Source of the DNA: Carex sylvatica
Lineage: Eukaryota; Streptophyta; Magnoliopsida; Poales; Cyperaceae
Reading direction: 5' to 3'
NCBI GenBank assembly: GCA_964058845.1
Contig: CAXKVR010000015.1
Coordinates: 434,001-498,000 of the forward strand
Length of the DNA: 64,000 nt
Positions 37,557-49,053 of this stretch are shown here, one piece after another. The translations under genes and the position numbers were made by a program. The notes under the pieces are model-generated. The model was not told where the DNA came from. It saw only the letters and a program-made list of their open reading frames with translations, and ran no database searches. The first letter of the stretch is position 1; every line of letters begins with the position of its first letter.

Positions 37557-38677
37557 TAGAGGGTTGCAAAAATCCGGATTGGGCCGCTCGTACTCGACCT
37601 GCCCGTGCCCAGTACTCGGGGTACCCGTGTTCGAGCCCGGGTATAGGTCGGATAAAAGGGTACACGAGTACGGGCATAAAACGGGTAGGGTACGCCCTTT
37701 CGGGAAAAAACCCAACCATACTCGGACCGAATTACCTGTACCCCTATACTCTAGTGCCCGTGATCGTGAATCCGTGTACCCGTGTCCGTATACCCGTACC
37801 CGTGCATGTACCCGTTTTTTTCAAATTTCAAAATTTTCAAATCCCCCCCCCCCTTTTTTATTCTGTTTTTTAATTTCTGTTTTTTTAATTTCTGTTTTTT
37901 AAATTCTGTTTTTTTAATTCTGTTTTTTAAATTCTGTTTTTTTATTTCTGTTTTTTAAATTCTGTTTTTTAAATTCTGTTTTTTAATTTCTGTTTTTTAA
38001 ATTCTGTTTTTTAAATTCTGTTTTTTAATTTCTGTTTTTTAAATTCTGCTTTTTTATTTATTGTTTTAAAGTTTTTGATTTAATTATATTTTTGATTTAT
38101 ATTTTATTTAACCTATTAAAAATAAATGAACGTTTAGAAAATATATTATCAATTTAAAATGTAAACTAAAAATTTAGAGATTTAAATAAATTATGAAACT
38201 ATATAATTAGAATGAAAATTTGAAAATAAAATAAAATGACTCGTGTAAAGAAATAAATAAATACATTTGTATTTAGCCGAATAAATATACAAATTTTTGC
38301 ATCAATAGTTTTTATATATAAGTTACAAATTTTATTTATTTATATACACTATTTGATATTGAACTATTTTGATTTTAAAAGTCGAATTATAAACACGTAA
38401 TGATATTCGTACAACACCGTAAAAAAATAACAGAAAAAAAAACAGAGAAAAAAAAAAACGGACCGGGTACCCTACTCGGACTGCCCTGCCCGTCAAGGGT
38501 ACCACGGGCACGGGTATAGGGTTTAGGGTTTAGGTATACGGGTACCACGGGCACGGGTTTTGAAAAAAATACTCGTGATACCCAGCCCGTGGTACCCGTA
38601 TACCCGTGATACCCGTACTCGTGCCCGACCCTGGGTATACCCGGACCACCCGGCCCGTACCCGTTAGCAAACCCCTA
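37557..38677 (+). mobile_element. hAT-type element, ~1.1 kb, GGGTACGGG family, copy A
   Basis: It starts TAGAGGGTTGCAAAAATCCGG and ends ...GGGTACGGG-type words (as complement) then GTTAGCAAACCCCTA. The flanks are GGTGCATC (37549-37556) and GGTGCATT (38678-38685); shifting by one base gives a perfect AGGTGCAT. Both ends carry dense arrays of CCCGTACCCG / GGGTACGGG words, about 250 bp on the left and 220 bp on the right. Next to the left array is a run of about 15 TTCTGTTTTTTAAA units. No transposase frame is present. Copy B at 51507 is in the opposite orientation. Confidence 0.85.
37855..38055. repeat. TTCTGTTTTTTAAA tandem array
   Basis: About fifteen units of 12-14 bp (TTCTGTTTTTTAAA, TTCTGTTTTTTTAA) in tandem inside copy A. 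The complementary array AAAAAACAGAATTT is in copy B at about 52150-52290. Confidence 0.8.
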
Positions 38678-38685
38678 GGTGCATT

Positions 38686-39773
38686 GTGTAACCAAAAGAT
38701 TTTTTTTTTTAAAATCCTGTTTTTATGACTTATGACTCGCTACAATAAACTTGTGGGCTATCCGTGCTACAATAGAGAAACCAACCTCGACATTGTTTAT
38801 CCGTGATGTATATTATAACATTAAAATGATTCTCAATATTTATTACATTAGGAAATAAATATGATTCAGAAAAAAATTGGGATCATCCAGCGATGCTTAG
38901 CGACCACCACTCCGATTCTAAGTTTTTTTTTTTCTAATTTTATTTAAAGTTTTTTACATAGCTAAATCTCACTTATAAACTATTAAATTTGTGCATGTAG
39001 TTTAATGATTAGAATTTTTTTATAATTGTTATCTTGATTTGAGCTCAAATAATAACATCTACCACATTACATATTTTTCTATTTTATATTTTATATTTCA
39101 GCTCTTTAATCTAAATTTTCTAGTTCTACTCGACTTTTCCTAAACTATATGAGAACAATGCATGAAGAATTAAATCTGCAAATTATATAAAGGACCTATG
39201 ACATGTGGGTCAAAAAGTATTGTACAGTCAGGGAGGACATCTCTTTTCTTCCGGATTTTGAAATTTATAGTGATCTATAGATTCATACCCACTTTGTTCT
39301 CTTCTGAAAAAAAAATGTTCTCTTCTGAAAAAAATAATGATCTCTCTGAAATTCTAAAATGTAATTTGAGTTAAATTTAAGATTAAAATTAGAATAAATT
39401 CACTGACAAAAATTGATAATTAGAATTAGAAGTCAGAACATTGGAAATCAGAACTCAAGTGTATTGGAATTATAAGTTAGAGCATTATTTTTTATCTCGT
39501 ACCCAATTAGCTAATGGGTTAGTTTGAACCCAATTAACTATTTAATTCTGATTCATTATTTTTTTGTCCTCTCCTCCTGACGAAAATTCTGAATCCGCCC
39601 CTGCTTGTTGCCAATTTTTATTTGAATATGGTGAGAGAATTAAGAAGACAAATAACAAAGACATATGCTGCAAATTCAATAAAGCCATTGATTTATTTAC
39701 TACAAGTAACGTGTACAAATATAAATAAATTAAATTAGAATTCAATTTATAGATAATGACTTATTTTTTTCAA
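38686..39773. other. AT-rich intergenic DNA
   Basis: No gene is seen. GAATCCGCCCCTG at 39591-39603 looks like one end of a hAT element like that at 26978. CAGGGAGGACAT at 39228 might be the other end, but the flanks do not match. Confidence 0.4.
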
Positions 39774-40168
39774 GAGGAGGGTTCAAATACATTATATCTT
39801 TATTTTTAGAACCACAATAGCTTCAAAATTAAAACTTAAATGCTAAAATAAAACCGTTAAATATATATGATATGTATCATTTTCTCTATTCACGCATAAA
39901 ATATTATAACATTTTGCTTTTGTTTTAATTAGTATAAGAGGTTGTAAAAATATACTGATGCGGATAAATTATGAATGTTAAATTTTCAATTTATTGATTC
40001 ATACAAAATCAAAATTAAAAAATAATAATTTCTGTATATACACGTAGAGAAAATCATATAGACCACATCTAACAATTTTATTTTGACATACAAATTTTAG
40101 AACTTTCGTTATTAAAAAATAAAAAATTAGAGATATGATGGAGAAATGGAGGAATTTGAACTCTCTTT
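39774..40168. mobile_element. GAGGAGGGTTCAAAT-ended MITE, diverged copy
   Basis: The left end GAGGAGGGTTCAAAT and right end ATTTGAACTCTCTTTC form an inverted repeat. The internal order (AACTTAAA..AAAACCGTTA, CATTTTCTCTAT..ACGCATAAAA, TTTGATTCATAC) matches the copy at 44692-45115 almost throughout. No clean TSD is found here. Confidence 0.6.
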
Positions 40169-40240
40169 CTTAAATAATTTTTTTTTCTCTCACAAATATT
40201 AATGAAAGCTACAGGTCCAGATTTAAAGGATCACGCTTCT

Positions 40241-41310
40241 ACCGAAATTTTTATAAATACCCAAAAAATATAAAATTACGGAATCTACTCACTGTTTGAA
40301 TGAAATTCGAAAAATGTCCAATCCGGTTATCCAATAACTGGATTTGGGACAAATTTCTGGTCAATGGATTCCCGGACTCAAAATTATAAATCCGGTTAAC
40401 CATTCACCGGAAATATTTATTTTTATTTTTTTAAAAACACATTTCCGGTTAATGGTGCACCGTTTTTTTTTTGTTTTTTTAAACAGATTTTTTTTTTTTA
40501 TTAAAATATTAGAAATGTTGAATATATTTCTTTGAAAATAGATGGAATACAATATAATTTGATTTATTAGAAAGACTGCAACAAGTAACCCGAATCAATA
40601 TTTTTCAGGTAGGATTTTTCGCGGCCGTAAGAAAAATTAATATATTTCTTTATGTGTTATTGGGAAAAAATAAAAATGCTTAGATTCTGAGTTATTGATT
40701 CCGGTTCAAAAGTCACTTCTAGGTAATCCAGAAAATATTGTGATCTTTTTAGTAAATTTAATTTATTAAAAGTTGTATCTATTTTTGAAAAAAATAAAAA
40801 CTTTAATTTATTTAATGGTTGTTATTCAAAAAGAATTCTCAAAATAGATACAACTTTTAATAAATTAAATGTACTAGAAAGATCACAATATTTTCTGAAT
40901 TAACTAGAAGTGACTTTTGAACCGGGATCAATAACTCAGAATCTAAGCATTTTTATTTTTTCCCAATAACACATAAAGAAATATATTAATTTTTCTTACA
41001 GTCGCAAAAAATCCGCCCTGAAAAATATTGATCCGGGTTATTTGTTGCAGTCTTTCTAATAAATCAAATTATATTGTATTCCACCTATTTTCAAAGAAAT
41101 ATATTCAACATTTCTAATATTTTAATACAAAAAAAAAATTATGTTTTAAAAAAAAAAAAAAAAAAAACTAAAACCGGCGAATGGTTAACCGGAAATTTGT
41201 CCCAAATCCGGTTATTGGATAACTAGATTGAGCATTTTTCGAATTTCATTCAAACAGTGGGTAGATTCCGTAATTTTATATTTTTTTTGGATATTTATAA
41301 AAATTTCGGT
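40241..41310. mobile_element. 1.07-kb foldback element with MULE-type ends
   Basis: Nearly the whole element is one palindrome. The left arm (ACCGAAATTTTTATAAATA, CAATCCGGTTATCCAATAAC, GATTCTGAGTTATTGAT, CAACTTTTAATAAATT family) returns inverted from 40830 to 41310. The terminal CCGAAATTTTTATAAAT matches the 2320-5495 MULE. The flanks also show a short inverted match (AGGATCAC / GTGATCCT), so no direct TSD is visible. A diverged right arm lies at 58385-58836. Confidence 0.75.
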
Positions 41311-41641
41311 GATCCTGACCTGGTTACATTAAAATTATCTCCAGTAAAGAAAGTAATCTAGACACCGGTGCACTTCAAGTTTCATTGAAAAGTTCAGGGT
41401 TAGTCAAAGAGGTTAAACATTGACAAAGAAGTTTGAAATCATAAGCAACATCTCAAATTCTCAACTGGGCTTAACTTAGGCATCATTGGGCCTTCATCAG
41501 ATTAGCCCAATTTGGAAGGTGCAAACACAGCCCATGTGGATCTCATTATTATGGTTTCATTGAGTGGTTGCTATCTCTTAAGGCCCAGCCCATAATTCCA
41601 TCTTCCGTCTCTTAATATTTTTAGTGGACACCAGGGCAACA

Positions 41642-41823
41642 GAATCCGTATCCTCTCTGGTATTGCAAAAGATGACCTTCACTTTACGATTTCAGATTCA
41701 ATTTCAACCGGTTTGATATTCGGGTTTCAAAGGGCTTTGAGATTCGTGCCAAGTTAAAAATAACGGTTCAGATTTAGTAATTGTAAAGATTCTCTTATCA
41801 GGTATTGGAGAGGATGTGAATTC
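41642..41823. mobile_element. GAATTC-ended MITE with perfect 9-bp TSD
   Basis: It runs from GAATCCGTATCCTCTCTGG to GGAGAGGATGTGAATTC. The flanks AGGGCAACA (41633-41641 and 41824-41832) are identical. It is the same family as 15540, 47454 and 62425, and its interior matches the window-start fragment. Confidence 0.85.
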
Positions 41824-42069
41824 AGGGCAACAAGCCTCTACTTTGTAGTTTGTGCCACCATAGAATATCAAGGCGGCAGCAGCTCTCTCTCTCTCTCGGA
41901 AAGTTTGGTATATATTGCTCAGTGCTCTCTCCCATAAAACCTCTCTGTTCGCAAATATAAATTTAAAGAGGACGATATCAACCAAGACAAACATATTTTT
42001 CTCCTTATAATTATGAGGAAGTGTAATGAAAGTAATAAATTAAAAAATATATTTAAAGTTGATCATTAA

Positions 42070-42311
42070 GGGTATGTTTGGATGATACAAGGAATATAAT
42101 AAGAATATAGCTAATCTTAAATTTGAAAATAGTAGCTAATTCAACTTTTAGTTGGATTAGTAAAATAGTGAGCTAATTCATATAATTAAGACAAATAAAG
42201 AATAGTGGATTAATTAGTACTATTCTTGTTTCATTCAAATATCGAATAGTTTAAAAGAATAATAGTGTTATTCTCGAATTAGTGCTATTCTTACTACATT
42301 CAAACGCACCC
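42070..42311. mobile_element. PIF/Harbinger (Tourist-like) MITE with TAA TSD
   Basis: The ends GGGTATGTTTGGATGATA and the complement of ACTACATTCAAACGCACCC form inverted repeats starting GGGT. The element is flanked by TAA on both sides (42067-42069, 42312-42314), the 3-bp target typical of PIF/Harbinger. The paralogous site at 57500 has a single TAA before GTGAATTC, consistent with an empty site. Confidence 0.75.
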
Positions 42312-43560
42312 TAAGTGAATTCAAAATATTTCCAAGACCAGTTTTTCTTCGGCCGAATCGGGTTCGGACCCGGGAAATGACATTAAGTTTAAGTGTTTAA
42401 CGTAGTAAGCCAAAATTTCATCTGGTGTTGCCACCTTTTGATATTTTCACCACTATATTTTTTAGATAAGTCCTCAATAATGGATACAATTTGATATCAA
42501 AAAATAAATCTTTTGAGAATATTTCTCCAAAATTGTTGAAATAGAGATTTACTAAAAAAGTTCAAGAAAAATAAACTTGAAACGCACGTCTGAAAAGGTT
42601 TAGGGTTTAGGGAGGTTTCTTGCCAAGCCATTAATTATTCTTAATCATATATATAAGGCTATAAGCTTCTATTAATTGTATAAATATTTCATTGGATTTT
42701 ATCGTAACACCTTAAAATGCTAGAAACTTAAATTATAATGAACTCTTGTTTCAAAATCATTGACCGAGTCAACTAAAATCATGTCTAAGTTTTTTTTTTT
42801 TATTGATAAAAAAATAAAAAGAAAAGAAAAAGAAACTTATTACTGACTTCCTGACTTGTATAAAAATGATGTCTAAGTTTAGGGTTTACAAATCATGTTA
42901 AGTTTCTAACATGAACAATTACACTGAACTTGCAAAACACTTGTATAAAAATAATGTCCTTATTACTGACTTCCTCGGAAATTCAACAAAAGATATATAA
43001 CCAAAGTCATTTCTGGAAGGACTTTGAACAAATTGAATGAATTTTTCAATGCAGTTGTCATGTACTAGTACAGCCTAGCTAGCTTGGAAATGAAAGAGCA
43101 GAGAAATTCAGGTACGAAGATATGGCGGATGGTTGGCTCCAGGCTCCAGGCTCCAGGGAACACCTTCTTACTTATTCTGTTCACATTTGTCAGAAATCTG
43201 ACTATTGATGGTGCGCTGTCTTCATGATGGTACTTGGAATCTGCACTTTAGATACCTAAATCTTTCAGAATCTGACGGATTCATGCAAAGCCACTGCATG
43301 CCTACTAGACAATGACACATTGTATTTTGTTTCGTTGTGGGGACAGAAATATTGTGCTCACATATTTAGGCAAGAAACCAAATATATAGGTAATGCAACT
43401 GGCACTCCCAAAATATTGTGCTTGGTGCCTTGATCGGCTTCCTGGTCCGAGTTGTTTTCCTTTTTCCTCATTTTTTTTTTTTACTTTTAAACACCCGTAA
43501 TTTTACACATCTAATGTTAAGTAAATGATATGGGGGACAGATACGATTTTAAAATTTTAC
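42312..43560. repeat. Segmental duplication, copy 1, left block
   Basis: From TAAGTGAATTCAAAATATTTCC this stretch is collinear, in direct orientation, with 57499-60320. Shared words include TTTCATCTGGTGTTGCCAC, GTCCTCAATA, TTAGGGTTTAG, GAACNNATTGAATNANTTTTTCAAT, CACATTTGTNAGAAA and CTACTAGANAANGACA, then ATGTTAAATAATGATAT-like sequence. No gene is seen inside. Confidence 0.75.
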
Positions 43561-43769
43561 ATTTGTCGACTTATTGACTGGTAATATATATCAAGTCAAC
43601 GAGCGACAAATAAAATGGAGCAGGTATCTGCAATCCAGAAAATGCGGATAGTGTTTTATTTTTCAAAAAAAAAAAAAATGAACTATTTTAAATTATGTTG
43701 ACAGTACAGAACGGTGTTTGCCATTTTTTTTATTAAAATTAAAGTACAAGTGATTACATATAAACGGTG

Positions 43770-43965
43770 TTGTAAATAACGATATGCAGTTATCGGATGG
43801 ATATAATACTGCAAAACTTTTAATCGAAAATAATTGAGAATAATCGGTTATAATTAGAAAATAATCGACCGATTAATCGAGAAAATCTATGATGATTTGA
43901 TTACCGTCAATGACTAATCGACCGATTAATCGGTCAAAAGAGTCTTTTTTTACAACACTGCACAT
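43770..43965. mobile_element. ~195-bp MITE with TTGTAAATAACG-type ends
   Basis: Its ends CGGTGTTGTAAATAACG and the complement of TTTTTTACAACACTG are inverted. Inside, CGACCGATTAATCGG palindromes repeat. The flanks CATATAAA and CACATAAG agree at 6 of 8 positions. The ends resemble those of the 53888-54696 element. Confidence 0.5.
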
Positions 43966-44691
43966 AAGTCAAAGCTGCATGTAATCAGGAGCATATGTGC
44001 AGTAATCAAGTTCCGTTTGTGAATGGTTTTAGGTTAAAAATTAACCGAAATTTTTTTTACCATCTTTAAAAAAACCAATTAACCTCATTTCCACATGAAT
44101 TTCATTTTTACAGGATCACAGTTTAAAATTACGGTCCTATTGGCTGGAATTGCAATTTCAAACTTAATTTGGTCTCATTTATGTATCGACGTTTGAAGTT
44201 GAGATCCAACTATTATTTGAACCGCAATTTCAAACTGCAATCCTAAAATTTATAACTGTAATTTCATTCTCCACTACCAAGTTTTCAAAATAAAAAATAA
44301 AAAATTTCATTCTCCACTCCTCTCTCCTCGGTTGGCAGCCCTTCTCTTCTTCATCTTTTTATTCTCTACTATAAGTTTTTCTCTTTATCTATCTATATTT
44401 TATTTTAATTTTTTTAGTTAATTTATAATTTTAGGCCTGTGTTTTATTGAACCAAAATAAATCTTATAGTATCAATTTATATCAATGATGAGGTTTTACA
44501 AGGTCAAAATAGGATTTATTATAGTCTGTCTTGTGACTGTGATCCCGGTAAGGACCGGACTAAATTATTTGGGTTTAAAAGAGACTATTTGTCTATGTTG
44601 CATGGATGCAGGTACGGACATCGTATCGTATACGATACGGATACGGTGATATGGTAATTTTTAAAATTCTAAGATACGATATGCCTATTAT

Positions 44692-45115
44692 GAGGAGGGT
44701 TCAAATGCCTCCATATATTTTTTGTGCCTCCATCATGCCTCCATTTTTAAAAACTTAAATAACTCAAAGTTTAAAACTTAAACGTCAAAATAAAACCGTT
44801 AGATGTGATCTATGTTATTTTCTCTATGTACGCATAAAAAATTATCACATTTTAATTTTATTTTTATATGAATCAATAAGTTGAAAAATCAACGTCTAGA
44901 AATTATCCACATTACTATACATGTTTACAAGCTCAAGATGACAACCAAAACAAAGTCGAAATGCCAACAAATTTTACACGTGCATAGATAAAATGATATA
45001 GTTCATATACAATAGTTTTATTTTGAATTTTAAGATTTAAATTTTGAGTTATTAAAGTTTTTAAAAATGAAGGCATAATGGAGGCACAAAAAATAAAGGC
45101 ATTTGAACCCTCCTC
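44692..45115. mobile_element. GAGGAGGGTTCAAATG MITE with 9-bp TSD (8/9)
   Basis: Inverted ends GAGGAGGGTTCAAATGCC and GGCATTTGAACCCTCCTC. The flanks are GCCTATTAT (44683-44691) and GCCTACTAT (45116-45124). The arms continue inward (TTTGTGCCTCCATCATGCCTCC versus its mirror near 45075). The 9-bp TSD suggests a Mutator-type source. Confidence 0.8.
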
Positions 45116-45795
45116 GCCTACTATATATGTTATTTTAATTAATTATATTATTAATTCAATACTTATATTGTACAACATAAAAATAATTTAATAATTTCAA
45201 CACTTATATTATTAATTAAGTTAGTTAATAATTCAATTAAATGCGATATAGGATATATAAGTTTCACAAATTAATTCATTAATTCAGTAACTTTGTATTT
45301 AATTTATGTGGCCTATTATCACATAAATTAAACACTGATATTTAATTTAGCGACCCATTGCATTTAAATTAAGTGCCACAGAAAATCTTTCATCAACTAG
45401 TCCGGATATACAGTGTTGAGAATTAGTCCCACAAGCATAAACTAAACCGAAAATGGGACTATATATATCACACGCCTAAAGGCCGTAAGTGTTAATTGAA
45501 AAGAGAGATAGTAGCCGTTAGAAATAGAAATTTAATATTATGGTATATTGTATTGCCCTTCATAATCCTCTCGTGGCCACGTGAAGGCATTGGAGAGTGG
45601 AGCGAGAATAGCATACCCACCCCCACGTGATTTCCTTTGAATAAGGTTACAAAGTCAGACAGCGGAGGAAGTGAAAAATAGCATAACGTATCGCTGCCGT
45701 GTCGTTAAATAGGTATCGGAGACAGAGCCGTATCGCTGCCGTTCAACAGGTATCGGAGACCTTATCGGATGTTAAAGAATACGTCATCTAAGTCG

Positions 45796-45905
45796 ATATG
45801 TCAGTTGGATGGCGCATTGAGCACGTATCCGGAGTACGCGAAGTGTTGTAAAAAGTATGGATGGCGCATTGAGCACGTATCCGGAGTACGAAGTGTTTGT
45901 ATAAA
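45796..45905. repeat. ~53-bp tandem duplication
   Basis: GGATGGCGCATTGAGCACGT followed by ATCCGGAGTACG, then GAAGTGTT and a TAAAGTA-like end, occurs twice head to tail (about 45807 and 45859). The small open frame here is an artefact of the repeat. Confidence 0.8.
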
Positions 45906-46048
45906 GTATCCGACTAACATAGCGCTATTTGCCATCAATCCACTCTTATAATTTCAAAATTTTAATTTTCTATATTAAAATTTAATTGAATTTTATTTGT
46001 TTAGAATTTTTAATATAGTATAGCTCTTTCATAAAATATCACATGTTT

Positions 46049-46120
46049 ACTTCTAGTCTAATGGTTAGAGTTCTATTTTATAATTGCGAGGACTTTGAGT
46101 TTAAATCTCACTTACAACAT
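46049..46120 (+). repeat. Possible SINE relic (tRNA-like A/B boxes)
   Basis: TCTAGTCTAATGGTTAGAG resembles an A box, and GAGTTTAAATCTCAC about 45 bases later resembles a B box. No full tRNA fold and no clear tail are seen. Confidence 0.3.
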
Positions 46121-46779
46121 ATTGTATAACTTAAATTTCAGCCTTACCTATTATGATTTTCAAATTCTGTCTCTGTGGCACATTATACGTGTGCTGGCCA
46201 CATGCAATGACTCACATATGCATGTTATATTCATTCGTAGGCCGTCACTGCTCTTTAAAAAAAAATGCGTGTGTATGTATAACACGTGAATACACCTGTC
46301 GCGACAAGTCACGACAATACATATGACCAAACATAAATAATTACGTACACGTGGTCAATATAAAATAAATTTTTATGCCATTAGTTGTCCTAAAAGTAGT
46401 TCAAATTTTTGTTTTTCTAAAGATAATTTTTTTACAAGATTGTTTATTAAATTATAATTTGTTCCAATTTTGTCACATTTTCGAATTTTTTATATATGTG
46501 TTTTCATTCCAAAACAAACTTAATATTAAAAAACAAAATGATTAAACATAATCAAATATAATCAAATGTGATTGGTAATGTTTGATTACGACATGACTTA
46601 ATCACATAATTACTAATGTGTTGTGACTATTTATGTACTATGGCTATTAATAACATGAAAATTTGACTTAATTACGATATGACACAACACATGATTGACT
46701 TACAAAGCAATATGACTAGTCACTATACAACACAAATTTACATCTCTTGTTGGTGGCCGTTTCAGTGATGTAGGTCTTT

Positions 46780-48240
46780 TTGCACACTTTTTTTTTTAGA
46801 CTAGACTAGTAACCAAAAACAAAAGTAGCATTAAGATATAAATTTTACGATGTTCTTATTACATATTATACAAGCGACATTTAAATTTCTCGAGAGTATA
46901 GTTAAAACATAAAATTAATAAGTATATGACATAAACATGAACATGACAATGATATGTCATTAAGATGACAAAGATCTGAAAAAAAATAAAGGTAATATAT
47001 ATGGAAAGTGGAACCTCCCATGCGCGCTGCCAAATATGCTATCTATGGGGAATATTCTAATAGCATCCAGAAAAGGAAATGTTAATTAGTTGATTGGGTT
47101 TGGAAAGATGCAAAGCATTTCAACGTTCAAAGATGAAAAGGTTTGGAACTTTTCTATGGATTAAGGAACCTATCAGGGGAACTAGCTAGCTAGTTGCGCC
47201 ACTGATTCATTCTTGTAATATTGTTATTTCTTAACAGTGTCTTATTATCATATTCGTCGCTGTTCATACGAAAATACAATAATAAGATCCCTCTTAAATA
47301 CTCAAATGCTCAAACCGTCAAACGGGTCTAAGATCGTTACAAAAAAACTCTTAATTGAAGAGAGTTTTCAATGGTCTGTCTTGAAATAGACGTCCAGATG
47401 AAACAGTTCCTGAAAACGTGGTGATCATAATTTAGGGCAACACCATGGTGAGAGGAGTCCATATCCTCTTATATATGTAACAAAATATTTTTGTTTAGAT
47501 CCGGACCGTCTAATCAGAAACCGGGCCAATCCACTACGAGATGGAATAATATTTGTATAGATTCTATGACCGAGACAGTCTGGATTTAAACAGAAATATT
47601 ATGTTATCATATATAGGTGATACGAATTCATGGTGAGAACCGTCAATTTAATCTGAGCCTTTAGTTTTCTTTAAAATCTGTGCATGACTTCTGAACCAGT
47701 GGTTAAGATATCTATCACCATCTAGGTGCACAAGTAATATGCCAGTATAACAAATTAATTAACAATATCACAAGTGATCATATGATAAAAATGGTATATA
47801 TTACACAAATTTAATTAATGCTTATATAAAATTATATTACATAATTGTAATCCAGTTCTCTTCACGAGATCTGGGTACCGCGCTAATTTAGAGAAAGCAG
47901 GCCGATAGAACATGCAAGTCAAAGAGAAAAAAAAGAGAAGTCACCAAGAAATCGCGTGGTACTCCCAGAACCGCGTGCAGACGAAGATCAATGGGACTTG
48001 CATGGAACTCTTCATCTGCTACTTGCATATTTTTTTATACAAATTAATTGATGCTTTAGATATAATTAGACTAAGTATAAAATATAAATAGCTTTTATAA
48101 CGGCCTGATCTGCTTAAAAATCATTCATATAGTATAACCGGATAAAACTAATTAGTCGGCTTTGCCTCCTTGAAAATAGTTAAGTTGAAACTCCTATATA
48201 CATTAATATACATTTATGTGGACGAGAAAACAACTTAATT
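46780..48240. repeat. Segmental duplication, copy 1, right block
   Basis: Collinear in direct orientation with 63060-63990. Shared stretches: TTTTTTTTAGACT, GTNGCATTAAGATATAAATTTT, ATNTCTCGAGAG, GACGAAGATCAATGGGACTTG, TTAACGGCCTGANCT, CTTAAAAATCAT, AAGTTGAAANTCC and GACGAGAAAACA. It is interrupted by the MITE at 47454. The peptide gene follows 800 bp downstream. Confidence 0.75.
47454..47629. mobile_element. GAATTC-ended MITE with perfect 9-bp TSD
   Basis: It runs from GGAGTCCATATCCTCTTATA to GGTGATACGAATTC. The flanks ATGGTGAGA (47445-47453, 47630-47638) are identical. Its interior is the most diverged of the four complete copies. Confidence 0.8.
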
Positions 48241-48465
48241 AAACTTTCATTTTAAAAATATTAGAATAGTTTTTTGTCTTGTTTTCTGTATCCTTTGCAG
48301 ATCTTTGGATTTGTTAACTTTTTTAGTTTAAAATTTGTGGTAGAGTTCCCTACTTAAATAGAAAAAAATATAGTAAGGGAAATGTTTAGAGCGATATATT
48401 AATTCACTTATGCAATTATCACTATCAGTAAACTGAGTAATAAATTATTCGAAAGAACTTGTCTT

Positions 48466-48535
48466 TGATTTAGTGGTAAAGACACATGGCTTCCATGTGA
48501 GAGGGCATGTGTTTGAAACCCATAAAGTGATAAAA
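48466..48535 (+). repeat. Possible SINE relic (tRNA-like A/B boxes)
   Basis: TTGATTTAGTGGTAAAGACA is A-box-like and GTGTTTGAAACCC is B-box-like, at about tRNA spacing, with a short stem around CATGGCTTCCATG. It does not close into a complete tRNA. Confidence 0.35.
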
Positions 48536-48936
48536 TAATCTATAATATACATTGGGGTTCGAAAGTATGTTGGGTGGCTTGACCTCCAACTCATAATTTA
48601 AAAATAATAAATTATTCAAATTAAATTGAATTCCTAAGTCAATAACTGAATAATAACTTCATTAAGCTGCATTATAACGTATGTTATTGTTTGGTTTGTT
48701 TCAAAAGAATTCTTAAACTACTAATTAACTAAATCACAATATTGTTAAACCGAATTCTAAAAATAATAACGATAATTAATGGTGTCTGTGAATTTCCAAA
48801 ATGTCAACATCGATATCAAATAGGAAAAATATCATATAATTAATTACTATATTACTGTAGTAAAGACAAAACAAGAGCCTCATGTGCAAAACACAATCTA
48901 GTACAATTATGACCTTATGCACCATTTCACCTAGGC

Positions 48937-48944
48937 TATATATA
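48937..48944 (+). promoter_or_regulatory. TATA box of the peptide gene
   Basis: TATATATA lies 110 bp before the start codon at 49054. A start of transcription about 30 bp downstream would give a leader of about 85 bp rich in CAAC/ACCAA words. Confidence 0.55.
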
Positions 48945-49053
48945 CGTACCCGGCTCAATGTTCTCCTTGCTCAACCAACCAATAAACCCTCACTAGCTAC
49001 CAACTAAATTGTCCTGTTTTTCGTATCCTCCAACAAAATTCTAAAAATTTGAA

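Larger units (their letters stand above)
44593..45924. mobile_element. hAT-like element (CTATGTTGCATGGAT ends) with nested MITE
   Basis: The left end CTATGTTGCATGGATGC and right end GTATCCGACTAACATAG are inverted. The flanks CTATTTGT (44585-44592) and CTATTTGC (45925-45932) match at 7 of 8 positions. Subterminal sequence is rich in GTATCGTATACGATACGG words, as in the 59605 element. It contains a nested MITE at 44692-45115 and a 50-56 bp tandem duplication (about 45796-45905). The right boundary is two bases uncertain. Confidence 0.55.

Noticed and set aside
37444..37902. Frames of 64-116 codons at the left end of the hAT copy A
   Set aside because: They are translations of the CCCGTACCCG array (Pro/Val/Tyr repeats), not genes. 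The same holds for 52277-52675.
37855..38055. Regular TTCTGTTTTTTAAA array as a possible CRISPR
   Set aside because: There are no unique spacers; the units are contiguous, T-rich and inside a plant transposon.
38518..38536. TTTAGGG-like telomere repeats (also 42598-42614)
   Set aside because: Only two units each; too short for an interstitial telomere tract.
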